From Chitinophaga filiformis (lineage in GTDB: Bacteria > Bacteroidota > Bacteroidia > Chitinophagales > Chitinophagaceae), in the NCBI RefSeq assembly GCF_023100805.1, contig NZ_CP095855.1, positions 3,575,001 to 3,639,000 on the forward strand: a stretch of DNA of 64,000 nt, given 5' to 3'. Of the stretch, positions 37,201-46,636 are shown piece by piece. A model generated the notes under the pieces. The model saw nothing but the letters and a program-made list of their open reading frames with translations. It searched no databases and was not told where the DNA came from. The first letter of the stretch is position 1. The number at the start of each line of letters is the position of its first letter. The translations under genes were made by a program, and so were the position numbers.

Positions 37201-37454
37201 TCAATCCTTACATTTTCCGGCCGGTTGGTGTAATATTCCAACTCGGCATTCCCCCAGCCGCAATTCCCCTTGTTACAGCCATCTCCTGTTTCGTAGGTCC
37301 ATGTCTGCGGATTGAGCGTGGTGGTGTTGAAGTTTTCCTCCCAGACAAGCTGTCGCTGGGCCTGGGTCGCAAAAGGTAACAGTGAAAGACAGAGCACAGC
37401 TGCAAGTAATGCGCTCTTTTTCAACCTGTGTGTTGGGAAATTTGGGTTCTTCAT
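34287..37454 (-). CDS. Multidomain GH16 beta-glucanase (laminarinase type), T9SS cargo
   Basis: A 1055-residue secreted enzyme. The signal peptide ends ATQAQ (1-33). The GH16 domain spans about 36-290, with the catalytic motif E153-V-D155-I-L-E158, and WWTENPGG as in endo-1,3-beta-glucanases. Two copies of an unnamed carbohydrate-binding-like module follow (about 300-470 and 655-840, each with NLYVWNN/NLYLWNN, WFGLGV, DGQWHEVTIPVS and FSGDAPAAAA segments). Two Ig-like domains lie between them. Then come an F5/8-type-C/CBM32 domain (about 850-980) and a T9SS tail (YPNPV...LLLKFVKQ). It cleaves beta-1,3- or mixed-linkage glucans outside the cell. Confidence 0.9.
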   Translation of the reverse strand: MKNPNFPTHRLKKSALLAAVLCLSLLPFATQAQRQLVWEENFNTTTLNPQTWTYETGDGCNKGNCGWGNAELEYYTNRPENVRIENGTLIIEARRETMGGKPFTSGRIKTAGRVSFRYGSLEARIKVPNVANGLWPAFWLLGATGGTWPHNGEVDILEMGFAGAVAEGRANRTVSAATHWWTENPGGYTGHATYAKDSVLQNTQLNDAYHLYKLEWTPQFLTIFLDNSPYYRIDISGTNGFDAFRNPFYIILNLAVGGNYPGINSAAGVTAPLPGRLEVDYIKLYQDITQGEELILGSNNAPEGNYGVFTDNTTVSDKVVFGQGANLYLWNNITNITPAPTPFEGSNVWAFHANAGTWFGLGVANDSKNMSNYANGSLKFHMKTTSTAPFKVGIVADGVEGWVNFTGSNEHGLLRDGQWHEVTIPVSEFGTLDLMQVTQLFMFSGDAPAAAADFYFDNVYYTGGVSDNPAPQVAITNIANEAVYTTPASIAIQTNASDPNGTISKVDFFNGSNYLGTVTSAPFNYTWQTSTQAIAKLIAKATDNQNKTTTSKPVTVLVAAPGNTPPQISITSPTASTPYRRPAKVVINTNVSDNGLIYKVEFFNGSTLLATLTQPPYTYTWENVPQGTYTITAKATDNGKLSTTSAPVTINVQDNKILSNRYGIYSEDPSMPDKLTYGLDANLYVWNNLTTISGAAPYEGAQVMGFTAAANNWFGLGVSHDVRDLSHFANGFLKFQFKTSYQGSFRFSVISQNGEQAISFAAGEQKLGLIRDGQWHEVTIPVSSLTNVNLSTITQAFTFSGDAPAAAASFYIDNVYYVTPDTVATQTNLALNKPTAISSYENIVFSGQNAVDGNINTRWSSAFSDPQWIRVDLGADYNINRVKITWETAAGKDYVVQASNDTVNWSPLKTVTNNSVLVNDHTGLTGHGRYLRIYGTARTTPYGYSILELEAYGSLRTSAALLGSSNLATKTQTAWKASLYPNPVVNDKVQLLSNEGVKQVSIVDLNGRSRSVQLSQEGKISGTYTVDVSRLPAGIYFMQLTNNAHNTLLLKFVKQ

Positions 37455-37779
37455 ACGGGTGAAATTTAACGTGAACGTGGTAATAAAAAATATCAGTACA
37501 GGACTACACTACATGGGCCTGAGGGAAGCTCTCTAGTGTTTTCTGGGTTATTCTGGAGACAAATCTACTGATTGCGGAGGAGAACCGGTAAGCCTCCGGG
37601 GGAATCTTTTGTTCATAAAACCGCTGCGCTGTAAACAACGGCGAAAAACCGGCACACATAGCGGTGCCGGTCATTAAAACCTACTACTTACAGAAAACGT
37701 GCGATAGACATCGCACGTTCCATGTTTACACCTAATAGAGCTCATATGCTCTTTACCACATATATAGCCTGAGAAATAA
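37455..37779. other. Intergenic stretch with two hairpins behind the metalloprotease gene
   Basis: Two perfect stems lie here. 37696-37705 pairs with 37710-37719 (AACGTGCGAT, 4-base loop). 37648-37655 pairs with 37664-37671 (ACCGGCAC, 8-base loop), followed on the minus strand by a T-run. The second is a plausible intrinsic terminator of the gene ending at 37780, separating it from the GH16 gene. Confidence 0.65.
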
Positions 37780-40290
37780 TTACTTTTTAGGATACAGGCC
37801 GTTATCCAGTCGCTCATAAAGATCCTGCAGATGATTGCGGGTGGTAACATCTGTCATAGTTGGCATCGCTGCTTTTATAGCTCCTGCCAGTTCTTTCGCA
37901 TGTGCCCTGATCAGCGGCGTAATATCACTATCCTTGCTGATCCTTGCTGTGGGTGATATAATAGCCAACAGGCTCTCCACATATACACGCTGCAGGCCGC
38001 GGCGATAAACATCTGTAGCCTTATGCGCCGTTAATTCAGAGAATATACCAGCTTTCAGATCGTGCAGCAGTTGTGCTGCTGTATAAGCTTTTGATGCATC
38101 GAAAGCTTCCTGTGCGTTTAGCCTGTCTATCAGGTCGGGCGACAGCAATTGCAGCAACACCTTTTTCTGAACAGCAGTCACCGCAGAGAAATCAGTATGC
38201 GTAAGCATGGCCAATTGTTTGTCGTCCAGCCAGGAAGGGGTAGCAAAGAGCTGTTCGTTCAGAAATGCCACGGCTCGCTGTTGTTTGCTCTTTGTCGGGA
38301 ACTCATACACCGGCCCTGACTGCTCCACCGTCTTAGGGGTTGTAAGTATACCGCCTATCTGTGCTGCCACATGACCTACATACAGGTCAAACTGCTTCAC
38401 GATCTCCAGGTACATCTCACCAGCTTTTGAATAATCTTCATTCGGCTGGCGTGTCCATTCCATCAGGTGTTTTTCTATCCTCTTCAGATTGGCAATACCA
38501 TAGGTACTGGCCTTCATGGCATCATCGCCCAGGTCTTCCCGCTGATTCCTGGGGTCATACTGTGTTTTCGCGTCATTGGGCACTCTCTCAATACCGAAGA
38601 AGTATTGTTTACCTGATGCGAGTTTATCGATCACTCTTTTGTTCAGCACAGGTGTTTCCTCTGCGGCAGTTTTGGCGCCGGGCACCAGTTTGTATCCCCA
38701 TTCAATAGCCCATTTGTCATAGTCGCCGATACGGGGAAAGATGCCTTTGACGCCAATATTATCTTCCGGTTGTGCCACGTAATTGAAACGGGCATAGTCC
38801 ATAATGGAAGGCGTATGTCCATGTGCTTCTACCCACTGCTTGCTGCGCAGACTGTCTACCGGCACGGTGGAAGATGCGCCCCAGTTATGCCGTAACCCTA
38901 ATGTATGCCCTACTTCATGGGAAGATACAAAGCGGATCAGCTCACCCATGAGAGAGTCGGGTAGCTGCGGCGCCTGGGCTCTTTTATCGATAGCGCCTGC
39001 CTGTACAAAGTACCATTTGTACAACACGTCCATTACATTGTGATACCAGCTGATATGTGTTTCCAGTATTTCCCCGGTACGCGGGTCTTTGATACTTGGT
39101 CCCATCGCATTGGCGATGTTGGAAGGCTTGTATACCAGCACGGAATGACGGGCATCTTCAATACTCCAGGTACTGTCGTCAGTCGGGGCCTGTTTAGCTA
39201 TGATCGCATTTTTGAAGCCTGCTGCTTCGAATGCTGCCTGCCAGTCGTTGACACCTGCCATCAGGTAGGCGACCCACTTCTTAGGCGTTAGCGGATCGAT
39301 GTAAATAACGATGGGATGTTCCGGTGTAACCAGCTCGCCCCGTTTATATTTTTCCAGATCTTCTTTCCTCGGCTCCAGTCGCCATTTCCAGATCATACTT
39401 TCATTCTTGATGCCCTGGGAGTTGGCATCAAAGTCTGTGTATTCATCTGCGAAGAATCCTACCCGTGGATCAAAGAAGCGGGGCTGCATGGGAACTGCCG
39501 GCAGCAATACAATTGAACTGTTAAGCTCAAAGCTGTATGTCCTTACCTCCCCATTCGGGAAAGGCCTGGAATTGTAGGTACGTACCGTCTTCACTTCTAC
39601 ATTCATCGGGTAGGAATGAATCTCTTCTATGTAAGAACGGTCGGCGGCCATCATTGCCAGGCCCAGGATGTTTTTGAGCGCCGGGTCGAAGAACAGGATA
39701 GAGTTATCGGCGTTTACATAGTCCGTCACTTCTATCACACTGCTCTTTGTACTATCGTTGATCGCTTTGATCCCAAATACGGCCTGGATAGGCTGCAGGC
39801 TATTGTTCAGTAATGAGCGGTACAGGCCATTGGCAGAGCTATCCGCAGAACGTTCTTTATAAGAGACGGTCTTCAGGAGTATCCTGTTACCGGCTCCTTT
39901 CTCAAAGCGGATCACTTTTTCTCCGATCTGATCGCCGGAGTAAGTGCCCAGCATGAAACGTAATTCAGAAGATCCTTTGGCGATCCTGCCTACTACCAGC
40001 ATATCCCTGCCAAGTAATGAATCAGGTATCTCGAAGAAATACTTCTCATTCGACTTATGTACTTTAAACAGTCCGTTAGTGGTAATGGTACCGGGTACAA
40101 TCACGTCCTTATATGGCTTCAGGGCTTCAGGTTTTGCCGGCAGGGCCAGTTTGGCCAATGCGGCAGCCACACTGTCTTTTTTAGTAGCGGTGCTGTCTTT
40201 CCCTTTCTGTTGTTTCTGTGCAGCTGCCGGTAATGCAATGGCCACGGTGCATAGCATTCCAAGCACAATGCTTGTTGTTGCAGATTTCAT
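37780..40290 (-). CDS. Secreted zinc-dependent metalloprotease (DUF5117/DUF5118 type)
   Basis: An 836-residue exported protease. The signal peptide ends PAAAQ (1-25). A large N-terminal region (about 40-330) resembles the DUF5117/5118 pair of Bacteroidota metalloproteases. The catalytic zinc motif is H458-E-V-G-H462-x5-H468, followed by SIMDYARFNYVAQ, a metzincin-like Met-turn. A helical C-terminal domain completes the protein. It stands 51 bp after susD on the same strand, so the SusCD pair may import peptides that this enzyme releases. Confidence 0.88.
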   Translation of the reverse strand: MKSATTSIVLGMLCTVAIALPAAAQKQQKGKDSTATKKDSVAAALAKLALPAKPEALKPYKDVIVPGTITTNGLFKVHKSNEKYFFEIPDSLLGRDMLVVGRIAKGSSELRFMLGTYSGDQIGEKVIRFEKGAGNRILLKTVSYKERSADSSANGLYRSLLNNSLQPIQAVFGIKAINDSTKSSVIEVTDYVNADNSILFFDPALKNILGLAMMAADRSYIEEIHSYPMNVEVKTVRTYNSRPFPNGEVRTYSFELNSSIVLLPAVPMQPRFFDPRVGFFADEYTDFDANSQGIKNESMIWKWRLEPRKEDLEKYKRGELVTPEHPIVIYIDPLTPKKWVAYLMAGVNDWQAAFEAAGFKNAIIAKQAPTDDSTWSIEDARHSVLVYKPSNIANAMGPSIKDPRTGEILETHISWYHNVMDVLYKWYFVQAGAIDKRAQAPQLPDSLMGELIRFVSSHEVGHTLGLRHNWGASSTVPVDSLRSKQWVEAHGHTPSIMDYARFNYVAQPEDNIGVKGIFPRIGDYDKWAIEWGYKLVPGAKTAAEETPVLNKRVIDKLASGKQYFFGIERVPNDAKTQYDPRNQREDLGDDAMKASTYGIANLKRIEKHLMEWTRQPNEDYSKAGEMYLEIVKQFDLYVGHVAAQIGGILTTPKTVEQSGPVYEFPTKSKQQRAVAFLNEQLFATPSWLDDKQLAMLTHTDFSAVTAVQKKVLLQLLSPDLIDRLNAQEAFDASKAYTAAQLLHDLKAGIFSELTAHKATDVYRRGLQRVYVESLLAIISPTARISKDSDITPLIRAHAKELAGAIKAAMPTMTDVTTRNHLQDLYERLDNGLYPKK

Positions 40291-40340
40291 CGGTGATGGT
40301 TAGCGTTTTAAATTGGCAAGGCTATGTCAAAGGTGATGTC

Positions 40341-41780
40341 TTAATTGCTATAACCCGGATTCTGTTTAATATTCGGATTGAGTTGTGTTTCACTGTACGG
40401 TATGGGTAATACCTTATGATTGGGATCCCATACACCGCCTTTCTGCGGGGCAAGTACCGTCATCAGCTCGTCGATCTTATCCGTACGTACCAGGTCAAAC
40501 CAGCGGTGTCCCCATTCGGTGAACAGCTCAATCCTACGTTCCTGTGCAATGGCTGTCAGCATCGCGTCTTTATCTGTAGCGGTGGTGCCAGGCAATAAGG
40601 CCTTGCTACGGATGGCATCGAGGTCTGACTGGGCGCTATTTGCGCCTGTGATATTCCCCAGTTGTGCCCTTGCTTCTGCACGGATCAGGTATTGCTCCGA
40701 CAGGCGTAACACCAGCAATGCTTCAGGTGTACCGCTTGGGTTTTTCTGATACTTGAATGGATAATAATAGGTAGTGCCATTGGCTACAAAGGTGCCTACC
40801 CATTTATCGCGACGGGCATCTCCCTGTTCGAAGCTGTTTACGAGAGAAGTACTGAGCGCTCCAGGTAGATTAGGTGTCACTCCCGGTGGATTGGTGTACG
40901 GAATGAATGCCTGCGCATCATAAGTGGCATAGTTAATAGGATCCACCGTCAGCAGGTACCAGATGGCTTCTTTTGTTGTGGATGTAAATGTTTTATTAAG
41001 ATCCTGTTCCAGCTGATAAACACCGTTGCTGATCACAGCAGTGGCTTGCGCTTCGGCATTGGCCCAGTCTTTCTGGTAAAGATAAACGCGTGCCAGGAGC
41101 GCTGTCGCAGCCAGCTTGTTCGGGCGTGCCCTTTCCGTAGTGCCGGCAGTGATGCCTTTGAAATAAGTTTCTCCCATCAGCGATTGCGCGTCTTTCAGGT
41201 CGGCAATGATCTGTGCATATACCTGGTCTTTCGATGCGCGTGACAGCGTATTATTGACCCGGTAATCGGTGCTCAGTGCCAGCGGTACATCTCCGTAAAT
41301 ATTCACTGCATAGAAGTAGATAAGCGCACGTAAGAATTTCGCTTCTCCCAGCAACTGCTGTTTAACGGCCGTTGAAAGCCCCCCGGAGGCGGTAACGCCT
41401 TCTATCGTCACGTTACAGGTATATAAACGCTGATAGAACTCATTCCAGAAGTAACTGCCGCCTACATTGTAAGTGTTGGTGTAGAACTCCTGTAGTGTAC
41501 TACCCATCACAGCGGGCAGGTAGTTGGTGATCTCATCGGCTGCCATCCCTTCCAGCATACTGATGCCATTGATGCCGCTCACGAAACCACGATTACTGAT
41601 CATGGCGCTGTACTGACCTGTTACGACAGATGTAGCAGATGCATTGCCTGAAAAGGCTTCCTGGCTTACGATCCTGGATGTAGGCGGATCTATCTCCACC
41701 GCTTTATTACAGCCTGTACCTACCGCCAGCAGCAGGAGACCAGTGTACAGGTAACGGAACGATTTATATGCTAATGTCAT
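40341..41780 (-). CDS. SusD/RagB-family outer-membrane lipoprotein
   Basis: A 479-residue surface lipoprotein that captures substrate for its SusC partner. The lipobox is VGTGC near residue 24. Typical SusD segments follow, including FWNEFYQRLYTCN, GEAKFLRALIYFYAVNIYGDVPL and a C-terminal ERRIELFTEWGHRWFDLVRT. The last residues, LPIPYSETQLNPNIKQNPGY, are the usual family ending. It lies 11 bp downstream of the susC-like gene. Confidence 0.95.
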   Translation of the reverse strand: MTLAYKSFRYLYTGLLLLAVGTGCNKAVEIDPPTSRIVSQEAFSGNASATSVVTGQYSAMISNRGFVSGINGISMLEGMAADEITNYLPAVMGSTLQEFYTNTYNVGGSYFWNEFYQRLYTCNVTIEGVTASGGLSTAVKQQLLGEAKFLRALIYFYAVNIYGDVPLALSTDYRVNNTLSRASKDQVYAQIIADLKDAQSLMGETYFKGITAGTTERARPNKLAATALLARVYLYQKDWANAEAQATAVISNGVYQLEQDLNKTFTSTTKEAIWYLLTVDPINYATYDAQAFIPYTNPPGVTPNLPGALSTSLVNSFEQGDARRDKWVGTFVANGTTYYYPFKYQKNPSGTPEALLVLRLSEQYLIRAEARAQLGNITGANSAQSDLDAIRSKALLPGTTATDKDAMLTAIAQERRIELFTEWGHRWFDLVRTDKIDELMTVLAPQKGGVWDPNHKVLPIPYSETQLNPNIKQNPGYSN

Positions 41781-41791
41781 GATTGCGCTTT

Positions 41792-44700
41792 TTATAAGGT
41801 TACTTTAAGACCACCGGTAAATGTCTTCATCGGTGACAGGTTGAGGCCTCCGGATTCCGGATCAAAATCGCGGAATTCCTTCTTCGTGAAAGTCAGCAGG
41901 TTCTGACCCTGTGCAAACAAGGTGACCTGTTGAAGACGTGCCTTCTGCAGCCATTTAGCTGGCAGCTGATAAGAGAAGGAAACATTCTTCAGGCGAAGGA
42001 AAGGCGCGTCAGAATAGGCCAGTGTACTGGACCTGGCGTACAATGCCCAGGGCAGATAACCAAATATGTTCTGCGTATACTTTGGAATATCTGTTACATC
42101 GCCAGGCTTCTGCCAGCGGTCCAGGGCTATACTCGCTAACTGGTTACCCATAAAACCGGGCGGCGTGATACCGTTCAGCAAGGGGTTTTTAACCATATGC
42201 TGTTCGAACTGGAACAGGAAATCGAGTGTCCAGCCCTTGTACCGGATCGAGTTCTGGAAACCGCCGTAATACTTTACAGTCGGATCGATAAAGGCGGTCT
42301 TCTGGTCGGGCGTTGCCACGCTCTTGCCCTCACTGTTGATGAACCGGTATGTACCAGTCTGAGGATCTACACCTGCATACTGGTACACCCGGGTAATGCC
42401 AAGCGGTTTACCAATGATGAAGTTCGGATCATCAGGAGTTAATCCCGGGTATTCTGTGAGCTTATTACGGGGTAATGAGATGTTCAGGAAACTGCTCCAT
42501 TCAAAGTTCTTGCCCTTCATATTGATGGTGTGCAGCTCAAACTCCCAACCCGTATTTTGTACTACCGCCGGCAGGTTACGCTGAATGGAACCAAAGCCGG
42601 TTACGGCTGATAACTGGAATGGCAGCAGCTGGTTATTACTGCGGTTCCTATAGTAAGAGGCAGTTACCAGTATCCTGTCGTGAAGGAAACCCAGGTCAAT
42701 GGCGCCTTCTATTTTACGGGTAGCTTCCCATGCCAGGTCCGGATTAAATAATGCTATTGCCTGTAAGCCCTTATCGCCCTGATAACTGAACCCTAATGAT
42801 TTGTAGAGATCCAGGAAGGCATAGTCGCCTATGTTATCATTACCCGTAGTACCATAACTTCCTCTCAGTTTACCGAAACTCATGAAAGGCAACAGCTCTT
42901 TTACTGCTTTTTCCTCTGAGAAGATCCATCCGCCACCGGCAGACCAGAAGAAGTGAAACCTGCTGTCAGGTCCGAAACGGCTGGAACCGTCGTATCGTCC
43001 GTTTAAAGAGAGTAAATACTTATTGGCCCAGTTATATTTGATCCTGCCGAAAGTGGCCGTGTATTTATTTTCATTGTTGCCAAAATCCTCGATAGTCATC
43101 GTAGCCGCTGCCTGCGGATTTTGCAGCAGTGCGTCGCTGGCATAACCTACGCCATTCTGCGTCAGGTTTTCATTCTGCTCGCGGCGGAAGGTGGCGCCCA
43201 GTAATGTTTCCACATTACCTTTGCCTAGACTGAAATTATAAGTCGCCTGTGGCTCTATGTTCCAGCCGTTATAGTTGGCATTCCTGTACCTGGCTGTAGC
43301 CTGCCTTCCTGCCGATTTAAAAGGATTCGAAATGGAAAGGGGACTGCCTACATATTCCCGCTGTGCAACGTTCTCGTAACCGGCAGATACTTTTATGTTC
43401 ATGCCTTTGATGGGTCTGTACCCAATGGTGACATTCCCGTTCAAATTATTGGCCCGCCCCAGGTAGGGTTGTAAGAGCGCTGCGTAGGGATTGTCGAAGG
43501 TGCCGTTTTCCCAGTTAAGTGTTCCGTCGGGATTGTAAATGGCCGGTGCATCAGGCGCAAGCAGGCGGATGTTGAATGTCGGATCAAGCGGGGTAATGTT
43601 GTTGGTATTGGATACATAAATACCCCCCGCGCTTACGCTTAATTTCCTGTCATTGCTCATGCCTGAGATACTAAAATGTGCAGCTCCCTTTTTCAGTGCA
43701 CCGTTTGTCGGCATGATGGGATCTTCACGATGATAGCCGCCGCCAACAAGGTATTGGATATTATCGGATCCACCTGCCATCGATCCCTGCACGTCGGAAG
43801 TATGTGCACTACCTCCCAGTATCAGCTTCTGCCAGTTAGTATACCGCGTGGTATCCCAGGTGCCGTTCACATCATAATCCAGCATACCCGGTTTTGCATT
43901 GTCATTCGCAAAGGCTTCACGGCGCATCTGCAGGTATTGCTGCAGGTTCATATATTCCGGCATACGGGTGATCTTACTGACACCGGTATAAGCGGTCAGG
44001 TTCACCTGCGTACGTCCCGGTTTACCCTTCTTGGTAGTAATGAGGATCACACCGTTTGCACCACGTGAGCCGTAGATCGAAGTGGCGTCCGCATCTTTTA
44101 ATACATCGATGCTTTCAATATCCGCAGGGTTCACCAGGTCGAGCAGGTTGCCCTGTGCCAATGCGCTGTTCACTGAACCAGAAGTACCGCCCTTAAATGG
44201 TACCCCGTCTATGATATAGAGGATGTCATTACCGGACGCAATGGAATTACGCCCACGCAATTGTACACTCACAGCGCCTCCGGGCATACCGGTGGTCTGG
44301 TTGATCACCAGGCCGGATACCCGGCCTGACAAGGCCAGTAAGGGATTACTTACCGGGTTCTTCGCGATATCTGCTGCTGTCACCGTTGCCACATTACCTG
44401 TGCTGAAACGTTTGGTGGTAGTGCCATAAGCGATCACCTGTACCTGGTCCAGCTCACTGGTAGAAGGTTTCAGGTAAATGAAGGTGGGCGCTTTAAGGCT
44501 TACAGTGGCAGTTTTGATGATGTAGCCAGTATAAGAGATGGTCAGTTCTGCATTCTCTGTACCTTCCTCCACCTTCAGTTCGAAATACCCGTTGGCGTCG
44601 GTAGTAGTACCTTTGCGTGTGCCTTTCAGCATGACGGTAGCTCCCGGCAGTCGCATGCCTGCAGGATCGACTACCCATCCCTTCACCAGCTTGGGCGGAT

Positions 44701-45097
44701 CAGTTGCTGCAACCGTGACAGGTGCTACAGGAAAGAATGATTTGGGATCCCTGGTGATGACGATCACATTGTTGAGAATGGAATAAGCAAGTCCTTGTTT
44801 CGCCAGTAAAGCCGGCAGAAATTCACTGATCTCCTGGTCCTTTACATTAATATCCACCGGCTGCGTTTTTTCCAGCAGGGTAGGACTGGCCAGAAATTCT
44901 CTCCCCGTCTGTTCACTGATGGCTTTGAAGATATCTGTCAGTGCCGCCTTTTTTTTGCTTATCGTCACCTTCTGCGCATAGGTGGCTCCACTTACATGGA
45001 GCACCGCAACAAGGATAAGCGGGATGATTAATTTCATAATCATTACTAATTTTGAAAAAGGAATTGGCATACCTTTGCCAGGTACAATATTTTTCAT
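41792..45097 (-). CDS. SusC/RagA-family TonB-linked receptor with STN domain
   Basis: A 1101-residue outer-membrane transporter. An N-terminal signal region (about 15-42) is followed by a secretin/TonB N-terminal (STN) domain (about 45-115, VTISKKKAALTDIFKAI...). Next come a carboxypeptidase-like domain (about 138-205), a plug with YGSRGANGVILITTKKG (about 225-335) and the barrel. STN-bearing SusC proteins signal to FecR-type anti-sigma factors, which fits the FecR gene upstream. The start may be 45097 or the downstream Met at about residue 18-21. Confidence 0.94.
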   Translation of the reverse strand: MKNIVPGKGMPIPFSKLVMIMKLIIPLILVAVLHVSGATYAQKVTISKKKAALTDIFKAISEQTGREFLASPTLLEKTQPVDINVKDQEISEFLPALLAKQGLAYSILNNVIVITRDPKSFFPVAPVTVAATDPPKLVKGWVVDPAGMRLPGATVMLKGTRKGTTTDANGYFELKVEEGTENAELTISYTGYIIKTATVSLKAPTFIYLKPSTSELDQVQVIAYGTTTKRFSTGNVATVTAADIAKNPVSNPLLALSGRVSGLVINQTTGMPGGAVSVQLRGRNSIASGNDILYIIDGVPFKGGTSGSVNSALAQGNLLDLVNPADIESIDVLKDADATSIYGSRGANGVILITTKKGKPGRTQVNLTAYTGVSKITRMPEYMNLQQYLQMRREAFANDNAKPGMLDYDVNGTWDTTRYTNWQKLILGGSAHTSDVQGSMAGGSDNIQYLVGGGYHREDPIMPTNGALKKGAAHFSISGMSNDRKLSVSAGGIYVSNTNNITPLDPTFNIRLLAPDAPAIYNPDGTLNWENGTFDNPYAALLQPYLGRANNLNGNVTIGYRPIKGMNIKVSAGYENVAQREYVGSPLSISNPFKSAGRQATARYRNANYNGWNIEPQATYNFSLGKGNVETLLGATFRREQNENLTQNGVGYASDALLQNPQAAATMTIEDFGNNENKYTATFGRIKYNWANKYLLSLNGRYDGSSRFGPDSRFHFFWSAGGGWIFSEEKAVKELLPFMSFGKLRGSYGTTGNDNIGDYAFLDLYKSLGFSYQGDKGLQAIALFNPDLAWEATRKIEGAIDLGFLHDRILVTASYYRNRSNNQLLPFQLSAVTGFGSIQRNLPAVVQNTGWEFELHTINMKGKNFEWSSFLNISLPRNKLTEYPGLTPDDPNFIIGKPLGITRVYQYAGVDPQTGTYRFINSEGKSVATPDQKTAFIDPTVKYYGGFQNSIRYKGWTLDFLFQFEQHMVKNPLLNGITPPGFMGNQLASIALDRWQKPGDVTDIPKYTQNIFGYLPWALYARSSTLAYSDAPFLRLKNVSFSYQLPAKWLQKARLQQVTLFAQGQNLLTFTKKEFRDFDPESGGLNLSPMKTFTGGLKVTL

Positions 45098-45349
45098 ACT
45101 TGTACATTTAGGGATTTACTGATTAAATGACGTAAGTGACATTAATGAAGTAGTCCTCATAGCAGGACCCCAATTGCAGTTGAGGTCCTGCCTTTTTACC
45201 AGGACTTACTTACAAGCTGTTGGTTGCTTTTTGCTGATTTGTTGGCTGTTTCCCTGTTTCTACATACGCTGATTGGTTGTTGATTTAGATATTTGATTGA
45301 TCGATGTGTCAAAAAATGCTTAACCTGTTCTTATCTATCGTCCCCTGTA

Positions 45350-46570
45350 TTATTTTTTAGCGCCTGGTATAACGCTGATATGATCTCCTTCAATCCTGAA
45401 ATGCACTTCTCCCGTTGCTTCCAATGTTTCCAGCAATGCTTTCGCATTTACTTTGCGCGATAAGATGCCCTGGAATTCTATATTGTCTACGTTCCCTTCA
45501 TAACTCACATCCACATCGTACCAGCGTTCCACTTGTCGCATGATGTTCTTAATGCCGGTACGATTGAAACGGAACTGCCCGTTCTTCCATGCCAGCACTT
45601 CCGCCAGGTCCGGCCGGGATGTTTTAAAGGCCTGTTCATTTGGCGCCAGGCTCGCCTGAACACCTGGTGTCAATACCGTTGCAGCATTGCCTGTCTGTAC
45701 CTTTACCGATCCGCTTACCAACGTTGTACGGATGGCATTTTCGTCGGCATAAGCCATAATGTTAAATCCTGTGCCCAATACATGCACATCAATTTTGCCC
45801 GCTTTCACGGTAAAGGGTTTGGCGGCGTCAGGGGCGACCTCGAAATATCCTTCCCCGGTCATTTCCACTTTCCTTTCAGTGCCGGTGAATGCCGTTGGAT
45901 AACGTATGGATGAGGCTGAGTTCAACCAGACCTTTGACCCGTCCGGTAATGTGAGTTGGAACTGTCCACCCCGCGGAGTGGACAGCGTGTGATACTGCAC
46001 ATTGTCCCCTGTTCCTATGTAAGCGATAGCGCCGCTATCTGCTTTAGTGATAGTCACACCTCCCTGTACGGGTATATTGCCCTTAGCCAGGTTGTCCAGA
46101 ACGATCTGCTGGCCGTTCGCCAGTGTAAGAATGGCTTTATTGCCGCCCGGTTCCAGTTCAGTACTTTGTACGATGGCTACCGGATTGTGCTGTACAGGCC
46201 GGAATATCCATATGGATGCACCTCCGGCTATTAATAATGAAGCCGCCGCGGCCCACCAATAATTCCGCTTCCTGATCTTCCTGACAATGGCTTCCTGTCT
46301 GTTGCTTTCTTCCATGGCGCTTACTTCAGCCTGGCAGTAGGCCGTCAGCCGGCTATATATATTGTTGACAATCTCTTTATTATTATAGACCGGCTCCTGC
46401 ACCTCCATCAATACAGCTTCATGTGCGCTCGCCAGTTCCTGCAGTTCTTCTTCGCTCGCTTCCAGGAGGAACCATTGCCGGAACCTGGTTGTTTCCTCCT
46501 CAGTTACGGTTTGTCCCTCCGCCAGTTTTGCAACGTGTAATATGGCTTCAGATAGATTCATATATGACAT
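45350..46570 (-). CDS. FecR-family anti-sigma factor
   Basis: A 406-residue inner-membrane protein. An N-terminal cytoplasmic segment (1-100) binds the sigma factor; a membrane helix follows (about 104-124, NYWWAAAASLLIAGG). The periplasmic FecR domain (about 185-290) includes TPRGGQFQLTLPDGSKVWLNSASSI and EGYFEV. The C-terminal DUF4974-type domain (about 335-405) would contact the STN domain of the SusC-like receptor. It starts 66 bp after the sigma gene. Confidence 0.94.
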   Translation of the reverse strand: MSYMNLSEAILHVAKLAEGQTVTEEETTRFRQWFLLEASEEELQELASAHEAVLMEVQEPVYNNKEIVNNIYSRLTAYCQAEVSAMEESNRQEAIVRKIRKRNYWWAAAASLLIAGGASIWIFRPVQHNPVAIVQSTELEPGGNKAILTLANGQQIVLDNLAKGNIPVQGGVTITKADSGAIAYIGTGDNVQYHTLSTPRGGQFQLTLPDGSKVWLNSASSIRYPTAFTGTERKVEMTGEGYFEVAPDAAKPFTVKAGKIDVHVLGTGFNIMAYADENAIRTTLVSGSVKVQTGNAATVLTPGVQASLAPNEQAFKTSRPDLAEVLAWKNGQFRFNRTGIKNIMRQVERWYDVDVSYEGNVDNIEFQGILSRKVNAKALLETLEATGEVHFRIEGDHISVIPGAKK

Positions 46571-46636
46571 ATACGTATAAAGACGGTCAATGAATCCGAA
46601 TTTTCACCGGGACAGTAAAAAATTTTAAAAAAAATT

